This document shows, piece after piece, positions 1 through 5,938 of a stretch of 5,972 bases of DNA. Location of the stretch: the NCBI GenBank assembly GCA_030603265.1, contig JAUVYD010000103.1, positions 1 through 5,972 on the forward strand, in the 5' to 3' direction. Position 1 is the stretch's first letter; the number at the start of each line of letters is the position of its first letter. Origin of the DNA: Dehalococcoidia bacterium (GTDB lineage: Bacteria > Chloroflexota > Dehalococcoidia > GIF9 > AB-539-J10). The notes below the pieces were generated by a model. It saw only the letters and a list, made by a program, of their open reading frames with translations, ran no database searches and was not told the DNA's origin. Position numbers and translations under genes: made by a program.

Positions 1-65
1 ATGCCTGCCCGTGGGACGATGGGGTGTGGTGTATCCGTAGGGGCCTGGTATGCCTGTCCCGTCGC
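1..65. repeat. Dispersed intergenic hairpin-repeat cassette, left copy
   Basis: Positions 21-44 are identical over 24 nt to 5939-5962 at the other end of the window. Positions 3-11 (GCCTGCCCG) also recur at 5925-5933, in the same order ahead of the 24-nt segment. Bases 1-10 look like the right arm of a hairpin whose left arm lies outside the window. After the conserved CGTAGGGGC (36-44) comes a decayed inverted repeat: GGG at 41-43 against CCC at 58-60, with mismatches between. I infer a non-coding, dispersed repeat of REP or MITE type. No transposase is present. Confidence 0.6.
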
Positions 66-244
66 TCTGTCGTTGCACAACGTCGCTAGGGCCAGCATAT
101 CCCTGAACGACACACCACCCAACGGGCGACGCAATTCCACCATGCCGGTGAACGGCCTGGCGGGCGAGGAAGGTCACGGCAGCAGTCGTACACCTGTCTG
201 CTGTCTCCCCTCCTCCAATACGTGTACTTGCCATAGCGCGCCTC
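66..244. other. Non-coding stretch with no recognisable gene
   Basis: Open frames here are short, lack convincing ribosome binding sites and give no protein I recognise. The only local structure I see is a small dyad, CGTTG-CA-CAACG at 71-82, flanked by two copies of GTCGCT (61-66 and 82-87). It could be an operator but lies more than 160 bases upstream of the candidate promoter, so any role in kinase expression is speculative. Confidence 0.45.
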
Positions 245-274
245 TTGACATAGTCCGTGCGTGAGAGTTATGGT
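245..274 (+). promoter_or_regulatory. Candidate sigma-70-type promoter of the signalling operon
   Basis: A perfect -35 hexamer TTGACA (245-250) is followed after 18 nt by TATGGT (269-274), which matches the TATAAT consensus at four of six positions. Transcription would start near 281, giving a leader of roughly 107 nt before the kinase ATG at 389. It is the best promoter match I found upstream of the operon. If it is used, the ATG at 270 of the small open frame would lie outside the transcript, so the two interpretations conflict. Confidence 0.4.
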
Positions 275-392
275 CGCATGGGAACAGCTCATCGGCAGAA
301 AGTCACTGGAGTATTACCGGGCATTGAGTGCTCCAGCTTCGACTGCATTGGCACATGACGGGCTGGAGGAGTTGCGAAGAATAGGAATATGA
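270..392 (+). CDS. Possible 40-aa small ORF overlapping the kinase start
   Basis: An ATG at 270 opens a 40-codon frame that ends with TGA at 390-392, sharing the ATGA tetranucleotide with the kinase start at 389. Such overlaps often mark translational coupling, which could explain why the kinase has no well-placed strong Shine-Dalgarno sequence. The predicted peptide begins MVAWEQLIGR and ends EELRRIGI; I do not recognise it, and it has no signal peptide or membrane segment. Against it: GAGAG (263-267) is only 2 nt from the ATG, the candidate promoter overlaps the start codon, and an open frame this short with an ATGA end is not rare by chance. It could also be plain leader sequence or the remnant of a longer gene. 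Confidence 0.25.
   Translation: MVAWEQLIGRKSLEYYRALSAPASTALAHDGLEELRRIGI
306..368 (+). promoter_or_regulatory. Leader with two mutually exclusive hairpins
   Basis: CTGGAG (306-311) is perfectly complementary to CTCCAG (331-336). The stem extends inward with A-U and G-U pairs to 315/327, leaving an 11-nt loop. The same CTCCAGC (331-337) can instead pair with GCTGGAG (362-368), which overlaps the purine-rich GGAGGAG at 365-371. Only one pairing can form at a time. This is what an RNA switch controlling the kinase start could look like, but GGAGGAG is 17 nt from the ATG, far for a ribosome binding site, and I match it to no known riboswitch class. Confidence 0.25.
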
Positions 393-2080
393 GGACGTAT
401 TCTGTACTGCTTCTCTGTATTCCATTGCTTTGTGTTCCCATCCTTGGCGCGACTGTTCCGCCAGATAAGTTGGTGACAGTGAGAGTTGGGATATACGAGA
501 ATCCCCCAAAGATCTTCACTGATGACAAAGGCGAGGCTTCGGGATTCTGGCCTGACATCATCGAATACATAGCACTAGAGGAGGGGTGGAAAACAGAGTA
601 TGTACACGGCTCCTGGACCGAATGTCTCCAGAGGCTGGAGAACAACGAGATAGATGTGATGCCGGACGTTGCCTACACAGAGGAAAGAAACAGAACGTAC
701 GAGTTTCCAAACGAGAGCGTGTATACAAGCTGGTCAACGGTGTATGCACGAGAAGGCTCCAACATACAATCCATCCTTGATCTCGAAGGGAAAGACATAG
801 CGGTATTGAAAGGCAGTGTCAACGTTGAAGGGCCGAACGGTATCAAAGAACTCGTCAGGGCATTCAACATTGATTGTACCCTCAATGAAGTGGACAGCTA
901 TGCCAGGGTTCTCGAAATGGTGAGAAGCGGAGACGCTGATGCCGGAGTGACGAGTAAGGACTACGGCTATCAACACACAACGGATTCCATCCTCGTGGAC
1001 ACAGCCATCATTTTCCAGCCTTCTCTTCTCTATTTCGCTTTCTCGAAGGATTCCAGCTTGACGCCGCATCTTGTCGATAGAACGGACTACCACGTGAAGA
1101 GAATGAAGGAAAGTGCTGATTCCATCTACTATCAATCACTGAGGCGATGGTTCACCCCGGAACTGGTTGCGCAGCCTTTCATTCCCAGATGGGTGATTCT
1201 GACACTGCTAGGTATTGTAGGTCTGGTATTCCTGCTCGTTGCAGGCGGTTTCATCCTTAGATCCCAGGTGACATCCAGGACCAAAGAGCTGACGCAGGAA
1301 ATGGCCAGACGCAAAGAGGCAGAAGAGGAACTGGGGGAGTCCCATGAACACCTGGAGGGATTGGTCAAGCAACGGACGACAGAGCTGGAGCAAGCCAATC
1401 AGCACAAGTCCGAATTCCTGGCCAATATGAGCCACGAACTAAGGACTCCCTTGAATTCGATCATAGGCTACACCAGACTGATGCTGGACGGGCTGGAAGG
1501 CAACATCACCAGCGAACAGCAAGAGGACCTCCAGACTGTCTACGACAACAGCAAACACTTGCTGAGCCTCATCAATGATCTGCTTGACCTGTCAAAGATC
1601 GAAGCAGGCAAATTCGAAATCGTTAAGGAAGAGTATGCGGTCTCCGACCTGATATCTCAGATCATTCCGAGTATGGAGAAACTGGCCAGGGACAAAGGGC
1701 TGGAGTTAACCTGCACAGTGAGTCCCGGTGTCGACAGAGTGTACGCCGACAAGAACAAGACCAAGCAGATACTGTTTAACCTCCTCGGCAATGCGGTGAA
1801 GTTCACCGAGAAGGGCAGTGTCAGGCTCGATATAGGTGAAAGAGACGGCGAGTTCATTTTCTCCGTCGTCGATACCGGCACTGGAATAGCAGAACAGGAC
1901 ATTGGCCGTCTATTTGAAAGTTACAAACAAGTCGGACCGGCCCGATTGGATGGTTCCGAAGGAACCGGTTTGGGCCTGGTCATCAGCAAGCAGTTTGTTG
2001 AGTTGCAGGGTGGCAGGATATGGGCGGAAAGTACTGCGGGAAAGGGCAGCACTTTCTCTTTCACACTTCCTGCGAAGTAG
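389..2080 (+). CDS. Sensor histidine kinase with extracellular solute-binding (SBP family 3) domain
   Basis: This is a 563-aa membrane sensor kinase, predicted to autophosphorylate on histidine in response to an external small solute. A hydrophobic signal sequence covers residues 1-21. Residues about 28-258 match the family-3 periplasmic binding fold (VRVGIYENPPKIF, NNEIDVMPDVAYTEER, LEGKDIAVLKGS). A single membrane helix (about 267-290) is followed by a charged coiled coil (about 295-340). The HisKA domain carries SHELRTP with phospho-acceptor H349, plus E350 and T353 of the phosphatase motif. The ATPase domain has an N box (N464, N468), DTGTGI (495-500) and GTGLGL (525-530), so it looks fully active. 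It has no receiver or HPt domain of its own; receivers are encoded by the next two genes. ATG 389 is the only start, since the frame is closed at 356. The ligand, perhaps an amino acid, cannot be inferred. Confidence 0.93.
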   Translation: MRTYSVLLLCIPLLCVPILGATVPPDKLVTVRVGIYENPPKIFTDDKGEASGFWPDIIEYIALEEGWKTEYVHGSWTECLQRLENNEIDVMPDVAYTEERNRTYEFPNESVYTSWSTVYAREGSNIQSILDLEGKDIAVLKGSVNVEGPNGIKELVRAFNIDCTLNEVDSYARVLEMVRSGDADAGVTSKDYGYQHTTDSILVDTAIIFQPSLLYFAFSKDSSLTPHLVDRTDYHVKRMKESADSIYYQSLRRWFTPELVAQPFIPRWVILTLLGIVGLVFLLVAGGFILRSQVTSRTKELTQEMARRKEAEEELGESHEHLEGLVKQRTTELEQANQHKSEFLANMSHELRTPLNSIIGYTRLMLDGLEGNITSEQQEDLQTVYDNSKHLLSLINDLLDLSKIEAGKFEIVKEEYAVSDLISQIIPSMEKLARDKGLELTCTVSPGVDRVYADKNKTKQILFNLLGNAVKFTEKGSVRLDIGERDGEFIFSVVDTGTGIAEQDIGRLFESYKQVGPARLDGSEGTGLGLVISKQFVELQGGRIWAESTAGKGSTFSFTLPAK

Positions 2081-2133
2081 CTGAAGCGGCAGTCGTTCAT
2101 CATCTTGATAGGGATTGATAAGAGGCATCACGA

Positions 2134-2517
2134 ATGGAAAAAGAGGGTGCTGGCAAGAAGGTTCTGGTTGTCGACGACAAGGAAGAGAACAGGCGTCTGC
2201 TGAGAAAGGTCCTGGCTCTTCATGCTTATAGCATTGTTGAAGCCGCAACTGGAGAAATGGCAATTGAGCTTGCTCAAACCGAACGCCCTGACCTGATCCT
2301 AATGGATATCCGGCTGCGCGAAGGTATTGACGGTATAGAGGCCACCCGGCGTTTGAAGGCATTGCCCTCAGTAGCACACATACCCGTTGTTGCAATTACG
2401 GCCAGTGTGACTCCGGCGGACAGGCAACGAGCTCTTGACTCCGGATGCAGTGGCTTCATTCGCAAGCCGATTGACATAGACGAGTTCCCCAAACAGGTGG
2501 CACAGTATATTGCTTAG
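2134..2517 (+). CDS. Stand-alone CheY/DivK-like response regulator receiver
   Basis: This 127-aa protein is a single receiver domain with no output domain. The acidic pocket is D14-D15 (VLVVDDKEEN), the phospho-acceptor is D58 (LILMDIRL), the switch threonine is T89 (VAITA) and the conserved lysine is K111 in FIRKP. After D58 the usual LPGMDG loop reads LREGIDG, one residue longer. AGAGG at 2121-2125 lies 8 nt before the ATG. The gene starts 53 nt after the kinase stop and is probably cotranscribed. By family analogy it takes phosphate from the upstream kinase and acts by protein contact, or serves as a phosphate sink or intermediate. The partner cannot be read from the sequence. Confidence 0.9.
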   Translation: MEKEGAGKKVLVVDDKEENRRLLRKVLALHAYSIVEAATGEMAIELAQTERPDLILMDIRLREGIDGIEATRRLKALPSVAHIPVVAITASVTPADRQRALDSGCSGFIRKPIDIDEFPKQVAQYIA

Positions 2518-2552
2518 GGCAATGTACTGCAGCGGATTCTGGATAGCGTCGT

Positions 2553-2559
2553 GAAGGAG
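2553..2559 (+). promoter_or_regulatory. Ribosome binding site fixing the HD-GYP gene start at 2568
   Basis: GAAGGAG lies 8 nt upstream of ATG 2568, an ideal spacing. A GTG at 2559 in the same frame would add three residues, but it overlaps this site and has no better one upstream, so 2568 is preferred. Confidence 0.75.
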
Positions 2560-2567
2560 TGGTAGGC

Positions 2568-4049
2568 ATGGAGATACTGGTGGTAGAGGACAATGAAGAC
2601 AGCCGCAGGCTGTTGGAAAAACAACTCCGCGCCTTTGGTCATGATGTGAGAAGCGCGGTGAATGGAGAGGAGGCTCTTTCCGAAGCGCTCAAGAACCCGC
2701 CGGAGATACTGGTTACTGATATCCTGATGCCCGAAATGGACGGCTTCCAGTTGTGCGTGGAGTGGAGGCTGAATGAGAAGCTCAAGGATATTCCGCTGGT
2801 CTTCTACAGTGCAACGTATACCTCAGAAGAGGATGAGAAGTTTGCTCTGAGCCTGGGGGCTGATGCCTTCGTCCGCAAACCAACCGAGTCTGAGATATTC
2901 GTGCGGATACTCTCCGAGGTATTGGAAAAGGCCAGTTCCGGCATTTCACACCTTCCCGGGTTTGATCCCTCTGAGTACCCCAAACTTCTCTCGGGATATA
3001 GCAAACGTCTCCTGTCAAAGCTATTCGATAAGGTGGCGCAGCTGGAAACGGATATAGCCGAGCGCAAGAAGATCGAGGAGGAGTTGAACCTCAAAGCACA
3101 GCTTCTGGATGCGGCTACTGACATTATCTACGTTACTGATCTGGACTGGGCCATACTGTATGTGAACGAAGCATCCTGCCTGAACCTCGGGTACGGTAGG
3201 GACGAGCTCTTGGGACATGACCTTCGCGAGTTCACGGCACCTGAGTATGTTGAGCGTCTACAAGAGGCGTCGGCAGAAGACGAGTCTATTCTGGAGACGG
3301 CGCATATTCGCAAGGATGAAACAGTGATGCCAGTGGAGGTTCACCCCCGCATCATAGACTGGGGTGGCAAGAAAGTCAGACTGGCTGTCGTTCGAGACAT
3401 CACCGAGCGCAGGCGGGCGCAGGGGCAGCTTGAGGCGAGCCACGGGCGACTTGAACATATGCTCCATGGAATGATCCAGGTCGTTGAACAGATGACTGAA
3501 GCAAGAGACCCCTACACTGCGGGGCATCAGACAAGGGTCGCGGAGTTGTCAACGGCGATTGCCCGGCAGATGGGGCTGCCGGAAGAAACGTGTGTCTCGC
3601 TGGTTGACATGGCGGCGCGCGTCCATGACATCGGCAAGGCAGCGGTGCCGGCCGAGATACTGTCCAAGCCAGGGAAGCTCAATGACTCCGAATTCGCGCT
3701 GATCAAGGCACATCCGCAAGTTGGCTACGATATCCTCAAGAGCGCCGAACTGCCGTACCCCGTGGCGGAGGCGGTGCTGCAGCATCACGAGAGGTTGGAC
3801 GGCTCCGGCTATCCTCAGTGTCTCTCAGATGATGACATCCTCCCCGAGGCGCAGATATTGGCGGTCGCGGATGTGGTAGAGGCAATGTCTTCTCACCGCC
3901 CCTATCGCCCCGCGCTGGGCATCGAGGCAGCCCTGGAGGAGGTGTCTGCGGGCAGTGGCATCCGCTACGACCCCGATACGGTAGCCGCCTGTCTGGCCGT
4001 CTTCCGCCAGAATGGGTTCGCGTTCTCACCCAGAAGCCTGTCGGAGTAG
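2568..4049 (+). CDS. REC-PAS-HD-GYP response regulator, predicted cyclic-di-GMP phosphodiesterase
   Basis: This 493-aa cytoplasmic protein joins signal reception to second-messenger hydrolysis. Residues 1-120 are a receiver with E7-D8, phospho-acceptor D51 (VTDILMPEMDG) and K104 (VRKP). A helical linker (about 140-175) leads to a PAS domain (about 175-285, ending VVRDITERRR). The HD-GYP domain (about 300-485) keeps its signature residues: H320 in GHQTR, H353-D354 in RVHDIGK, K357, H382 in KAHP, H406-H407, the DGSGYP motif (411-416), D435 in AVADVVEAM and RPYRPALG. With all metal ligands present it should be catalytic, degrading cyclic di-GMP. Start 2568 is chosen by the GAAGGAG at 2553. It follows the receiver gene by 50 nt and is probably the operon's output. 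Third-position G+C is higher in the HD-GYP half than in the receiver half. The PAS ligand is unknown. Confidence 0.92.
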   Translation: MEILVVEDNEDSRRLLEKQLRAFGHDVRSAVNGEEALSEALKNPPEILVTDILMPEMDGFQLCVEWRLNEKLKDIPLVFYSATYTSEEDEKFALSLGADAFVRKPTESEIFVRILSEVLEKASSGISHLPGFDPSEYPKLLSGYSKRLLSKLFDKVAQLETDIAERKKIEEELNLKAQLLDAATDIIYVTDLDWAILYVNEASCLNLGYGRDELLGHDLREFTAPEYVERLQEASAEDESILETAHIRKDETVMPVEVHPRIIDWGGKKVRLAVVRDITERRRAQGQLEASHGRLEHMLHGMIQVVEQMTEARDPYTAGHQTRVAELSTAIARQMGLPEETCVSLVDMAARVHDIGKAAVPAEILSKPGKLNDSEFALIKAHPQVGYDILKSAELPYPVAEAVLQHHERLDGSGYPQCLSDDDILPEAQILAVADVVEAMSSHRPYRPALGIEAALEEVSAGSGIRYDPDTVAACLAVFRQNGFAFSPRSLSE

Positions 4050-4051
4050 CA

Positions 4052-4130
4052 GCCCCCTCGGCATTGGTACGAAGGGAGCAGCTCGGCCTTGGGGCGCAGT
4101 TGAGTTGAATGCGTATCCCCGGCCTTCGTA
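4052..4130. other. Nested inverted repeats just after the operon; weak terminator candidate
   Basis: GCCCC (4052-4056) pairs with GGGGC (4091-4095), with inner GGC/GCC (4060-4062 and 4086-4088) adding to an imperfect stem. Separately, TACGAAGG (4068-4075) has a perfect complement CCTTCGTA at 4123-4130. The two foldings interleave and exclude each other. No T-run follows either stem, so a classical rho-independent terminator is not supported; the position after the last signalling gene is the main reason to suspect termination. Confidence 0.25.
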
Positions 4131-4682
4131 AAGTGGCGCACTAACCCTGCCCTACGTTGTGTAGCCTCACCGGCAGTGTGCCTATCCCGACAGTCTCCCA
4201 GGGCATGACGGCAATGCGCATGAGATGACAATTCGGCAACAGCGCGGGATGTGCGTCATTCATCGGCCCGTTTCCAGAGCGATGGGGTATTCCGTCCAGG
4301 ACGTCTTAGTCTTCATCCCCGAGAAGGCCCCGTGCTGGAACAGTGCCTGTCGCGTCGTGGATTGTGAGCCAGGGCTGATTGCCGGCTCAAGTCTTCAGTC
4401 TCCTGTCCGGTAGCACCCACCAGTATCACACGAAGGCACTCCCGGGACGCGCGTTCGAACGCATTCGCAGAGTGCTCACAGGGCCGGGTCCACAGGTGCC
4501 TTCTCGCGTCGCCGCGACTCTCCTGCTCTGATGGTCGCCACTGGTGCGCTCCCGAAGCGTCATCCCGCTGAAAGGCCAGGGCACGGCCCGGTTCACGGGC
4601 AAGGTCGGGCGCGCCGAATGCGCCGCGCGGAAACGGATAGAAGCGCGGTCTGCGGGCGCTGTACCCTTTGTGGAGGTCTGTT
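4131..4682. other. Long intergenic stretch without a convincing gene
   Basis: Frames on either strand are short or are shadows of the neighbouring genes, and none has a good ribosome binding site or a recognisable motif. The visible structure is a perfect 12-nt palindrome GCGTTCGAACGC (4451-4462) inside a stem formed by GCACTC (4436-4441) and GAGTGC (4470-4475). The open frame that runs into ada begins at 4544, but its first 60 codons are not Ada-like. AAGCGCGG (4641-4648) weakly recalls the AAAGCGCA box bound by E. coli Ada and is too poor to call. I found no tRNA, rRNA or known riboswitch. Confidence 0.45.
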
Positions 4683-4693
4683 GGCATCATGCC
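4683..4693. promoter_or_regulatory. Small perfect dyad upstream of ada, possible operator
   Basis: GGCAT-C-ATGCC is a perfect inverted repeat ending 30 nt before the ada ATG. It overlaps TTGGCA (4681-4686), a five-of-six match to a -35 element, but the best -10 (GACAAT, 4705-4710) would place the transcript start inside the ribosome binding site, so a promoter here is not supported. An operator role, including self-regulation by Ada, is possible but unproven. Confidence 0.2.
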
Positions 4694-4712
4694 GGCGGCC
4701 GTGAGACAATCC

Positions 4713-4719
4713 GGGGAGG
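4713..4719 (+). promoter_or_regulatory. Ribosome binding site fixing the ada start at 4724
   Basis: GGGGAGG lies 4 nt before ATG 4724. It supports this internal ATG over the GTG at 4544, which would add 60 residues with no Ada similarity. The resulting 351-aa length matches the roughly 354 aa of E. coli Ada. Confidence 0.8.
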
Positions 4720-4723
4720 CAAC

Positions 4724-5779
4724 ATGAGAGACCTTCACTATGACGCGCTCTGGCGGGCGGTTCTCAACCGCGATGCCTCGTATGACGGAGTCTTCTACTA
4801 CGGCGTGAGCACCACCGGTGTGTATTGCCGCCCTCAATGCCCCAGCAGAAAGCCGAGGCGGGAGAACGCCGTCTTCGCCTTCTCTCCAGCCGCACTGGAG
4901 AGTGCGGGCTTCCGCCCCTGCCGCCGCTGCCGGCCCGATGCGGCACGTGCGACGGATGCAGCGGCGGAGACCGTGGTGCGTCTGTGCCGCTACATCGAGG
5001 AGGCGGACTACGTCCCGGCGCTGGCGGAGCTTGCCGCGCAGGCGGGGATGAGCGAGTCGCAGGTGAGCCGCGTTTTCAAGGACGCTCTCGGCATATCGCC
5101 CCGGGACTATGCCGATACCCACCGGCGCGAGCGTTTCAGGAAAGCGTTGCGGCAGGGAGCGGACATAGTCGATGCTACCTACGACGCGGGCTATGGCTCG
5201 AGCAGCCGGATCTACGAGGGCGCGAACGGCCACCTCGGCATGACGCCGAAGGCCTATCGGGATAGAGGCAGAGGACAGGAGGTCGGCTACACGGTCGTGA
5301 ACACGCCGCTTGGCTACCTCCTCGTGGCCGCGACCGCGAGAGGCATCTGCGCGGTGAAGCTGGGCGACAGCTCCGATGAGCTGATCGGGGGGATGATGGA
5401 GGAGTTCAGCGCGGCGGATATCTCGGAGGGGAATGGTGAGCTCTCAACCTGGACCAAGCTGCTCGTTGACTACCTCTCCGGCACGTTGCCCTGGCCGCAG
5501 CTCCCGTACGACGTCCGCGCCACTGCGTTCCAGCGGCGTGTATGGGAGTTCCTGCGTGCGATTCCCGGGGGCTCGACCATGCACTACAGTGATATCGCCG
5601 CAGCGCTGGGACAGCCGACCGCCACGAGGGCGGTGGCCCGCGCCTGTGCCACGAATCCTGTGGCCCTCGTCGTCCCGTGCCACCGCGTTGTCCCGAAGGG
5701 CGGCGGCCTCGCCGGCTACCGCTGGGGCATCGAGCGCAAGCGGAAGCTCATCGAGCTTGAGTCGAAGGCATCGGCCTGA
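4724..5779 (+). CDS. ada: Bifunctional DNA repair methyltransferase and transcriptional regulator Ada
   Basis: This 351-aa protein is predicted to repair alkylated DNA and, once methylated, to activate its own regulon. The N-terminal zinc domain (1-75) has four cysteines, C35 and C39 (YCRPQC) and C66 and C69 (PCRRC), equivalent to C38, C42, C69 and C72 of E. coli Ada; C35 would take methyl groups from phosphotriesters. An AraC-type helix-turn-helix domain spans about 80-180 (AELAAQAGMS, LGMTPKAYR). The C-terminal methyltransferase (about 188-345) has VVPCHRVV with acceptor C319 for O6-methylguanine, preceded by RAVARACATNP and followed by AGYRWG (330-335). No active-site residue is missing. 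The order and length match E. coli Ada throughout. It stands alone, 674 nt after the operon, with no alkA or alkB beside it in the window. Its opening 30 codons are richer in G/C at third positions than those of the kinase gene (23 versus 14 of 30), which may reflect a different history. Confidence 0.96.
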   Translation: MRDLHYDALWRAVLNRDASYDGVFYYGVSTTGVYCRPQCPSRKPRRENAVFAFSPAALESAGFRPCRRCRPDAARATDAAAETVVRLCRYIEEADYVPALAELAAQAGMSESQVSRVFKDALGISPRDYADTHRRERFRKALRQGADIVDATYDAGYGSSSRIYEGANGHLGMTPKAYRDRGRGQEVGYTVVNTPLGYLLVAATARGICAVKLGDSSDELIGGMMEEFSAADISEGNGELSTWTKLLVDYLSGTLPWPQLPYDVRATAFQRRVWEFLRAIPGGSTMHYSDIAAALGQPTATRAVARACATNPVALVVPCHRVVPKGGGLAGYRWGIERKRKLIELESKASA

Positions 5780-5822
5780 GCCCGATGTGGCACGCCGGCA
5801 CTTGCTCAACGCCCCCTCCGAA

Positions 5823-5853
5823 TGTAGGGGCGAAGGCATGCCTCGCCCGTAGG
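5823..5853. repeat. TGTAGGGGC hairpin repeat, unit 1
   Basis: TGTAGGGGC (5823-5831) leads into a nearly perfect inverted repeat: GGGCGA (5828-5833) pairs with TCGCCC (5843-5848), and GGC/GCC (5835-5837 and 5840-5842) pair inside, with one unpaired A at 5834. It is followed by GTAGG. It lies 43 nt after the ada stop. There is no T-run, so terminator function is uncertain. Confidence 0.65.
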
Positions 5854-5905
5854 CTGGCGCATTGGTCATGGTTGTGGTCACGGACAGGATGAACACGTCA
5901 CGTGA

Positions 5906-5935
5906 TGTAGGGGCAGGCCTCTGCGCCTGCCCGCA
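5906..5935. repeat. TGTAGGGGC hairpin repeat, unit 2
   Basis: The same TGTAGGGGC opening (5906-5914) is followed by a perfect 8-bp stem, GGGCAGGC (5911-5918) with GCCTGCCC (5925-5932), around the six-base loop CTCTGC. The arms differ from unit 1 yet remain complementary, as expected if structure is conserved. A palindrome TCACGTGA (5898-5905) abuts it on the left. Confidence 0.65.
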
Positions 5936-5938
5936 GGA

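Noticed and set aside
1..264. 87-codon plus-strand frame from the window edge
   Set aside because: It begins inside the hairpin repeat, has no ribosome binding site, and its translation shows no recognisable family.
1910..2395. 161-codon minus-strand frame across the kinase end and receiver start
   Set aside because: It overlaps two genes with intact catalytic motifs on the other strand and shows no protein-like domain.
4225..4413. 62-codon plus-strand frame in the long intergenic gap
   Set aside because: There is no good ribosome binding site, no motif and no sign of coding constraint; length is within chance expectation.
4448..4466. TTCGAAC segment resembling a tRNA T-loop
   Set aside because: The flanking bases do not form a five-pair T stem and no acceptor, D or anticodon arms can be drawn; it is simply part of a palindrome.
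4495..4543. Faint cobalamin-riboswitch resemblance (GGTGCC at 4495 and GCCACTG at 4537)
   Set aside because: The other conserved elements, including a GGGAA-like box and the downstream AGCCAGGAGACC-type segment, are absent, and neither neighbour is a B12 gene.
4681..4710. TTGGCA-N18-GACAAT as the ada promoter
   Set aside because: Transcription would start near 4717, inside the ribosome binding site at 4713-4719, which would remove part of it from the mRNA.
4544..4723. 60-residue N-terminal extension of Ada
   Set aside because: GGGGAGG sits directly before ATG 4724, the shorter product matches the usual Ada length, and the extension resembles no Ada sequence.
4313..5233. 306-codon open frame on the minus strand opposite the first half of ada
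   Set aside because: It lies antisense to a clear Ada gene in G+C-rich DNA, where long antisense frames are expected. Its translation is low-complexity, rich in Arg and Ala, with no recognised motif.
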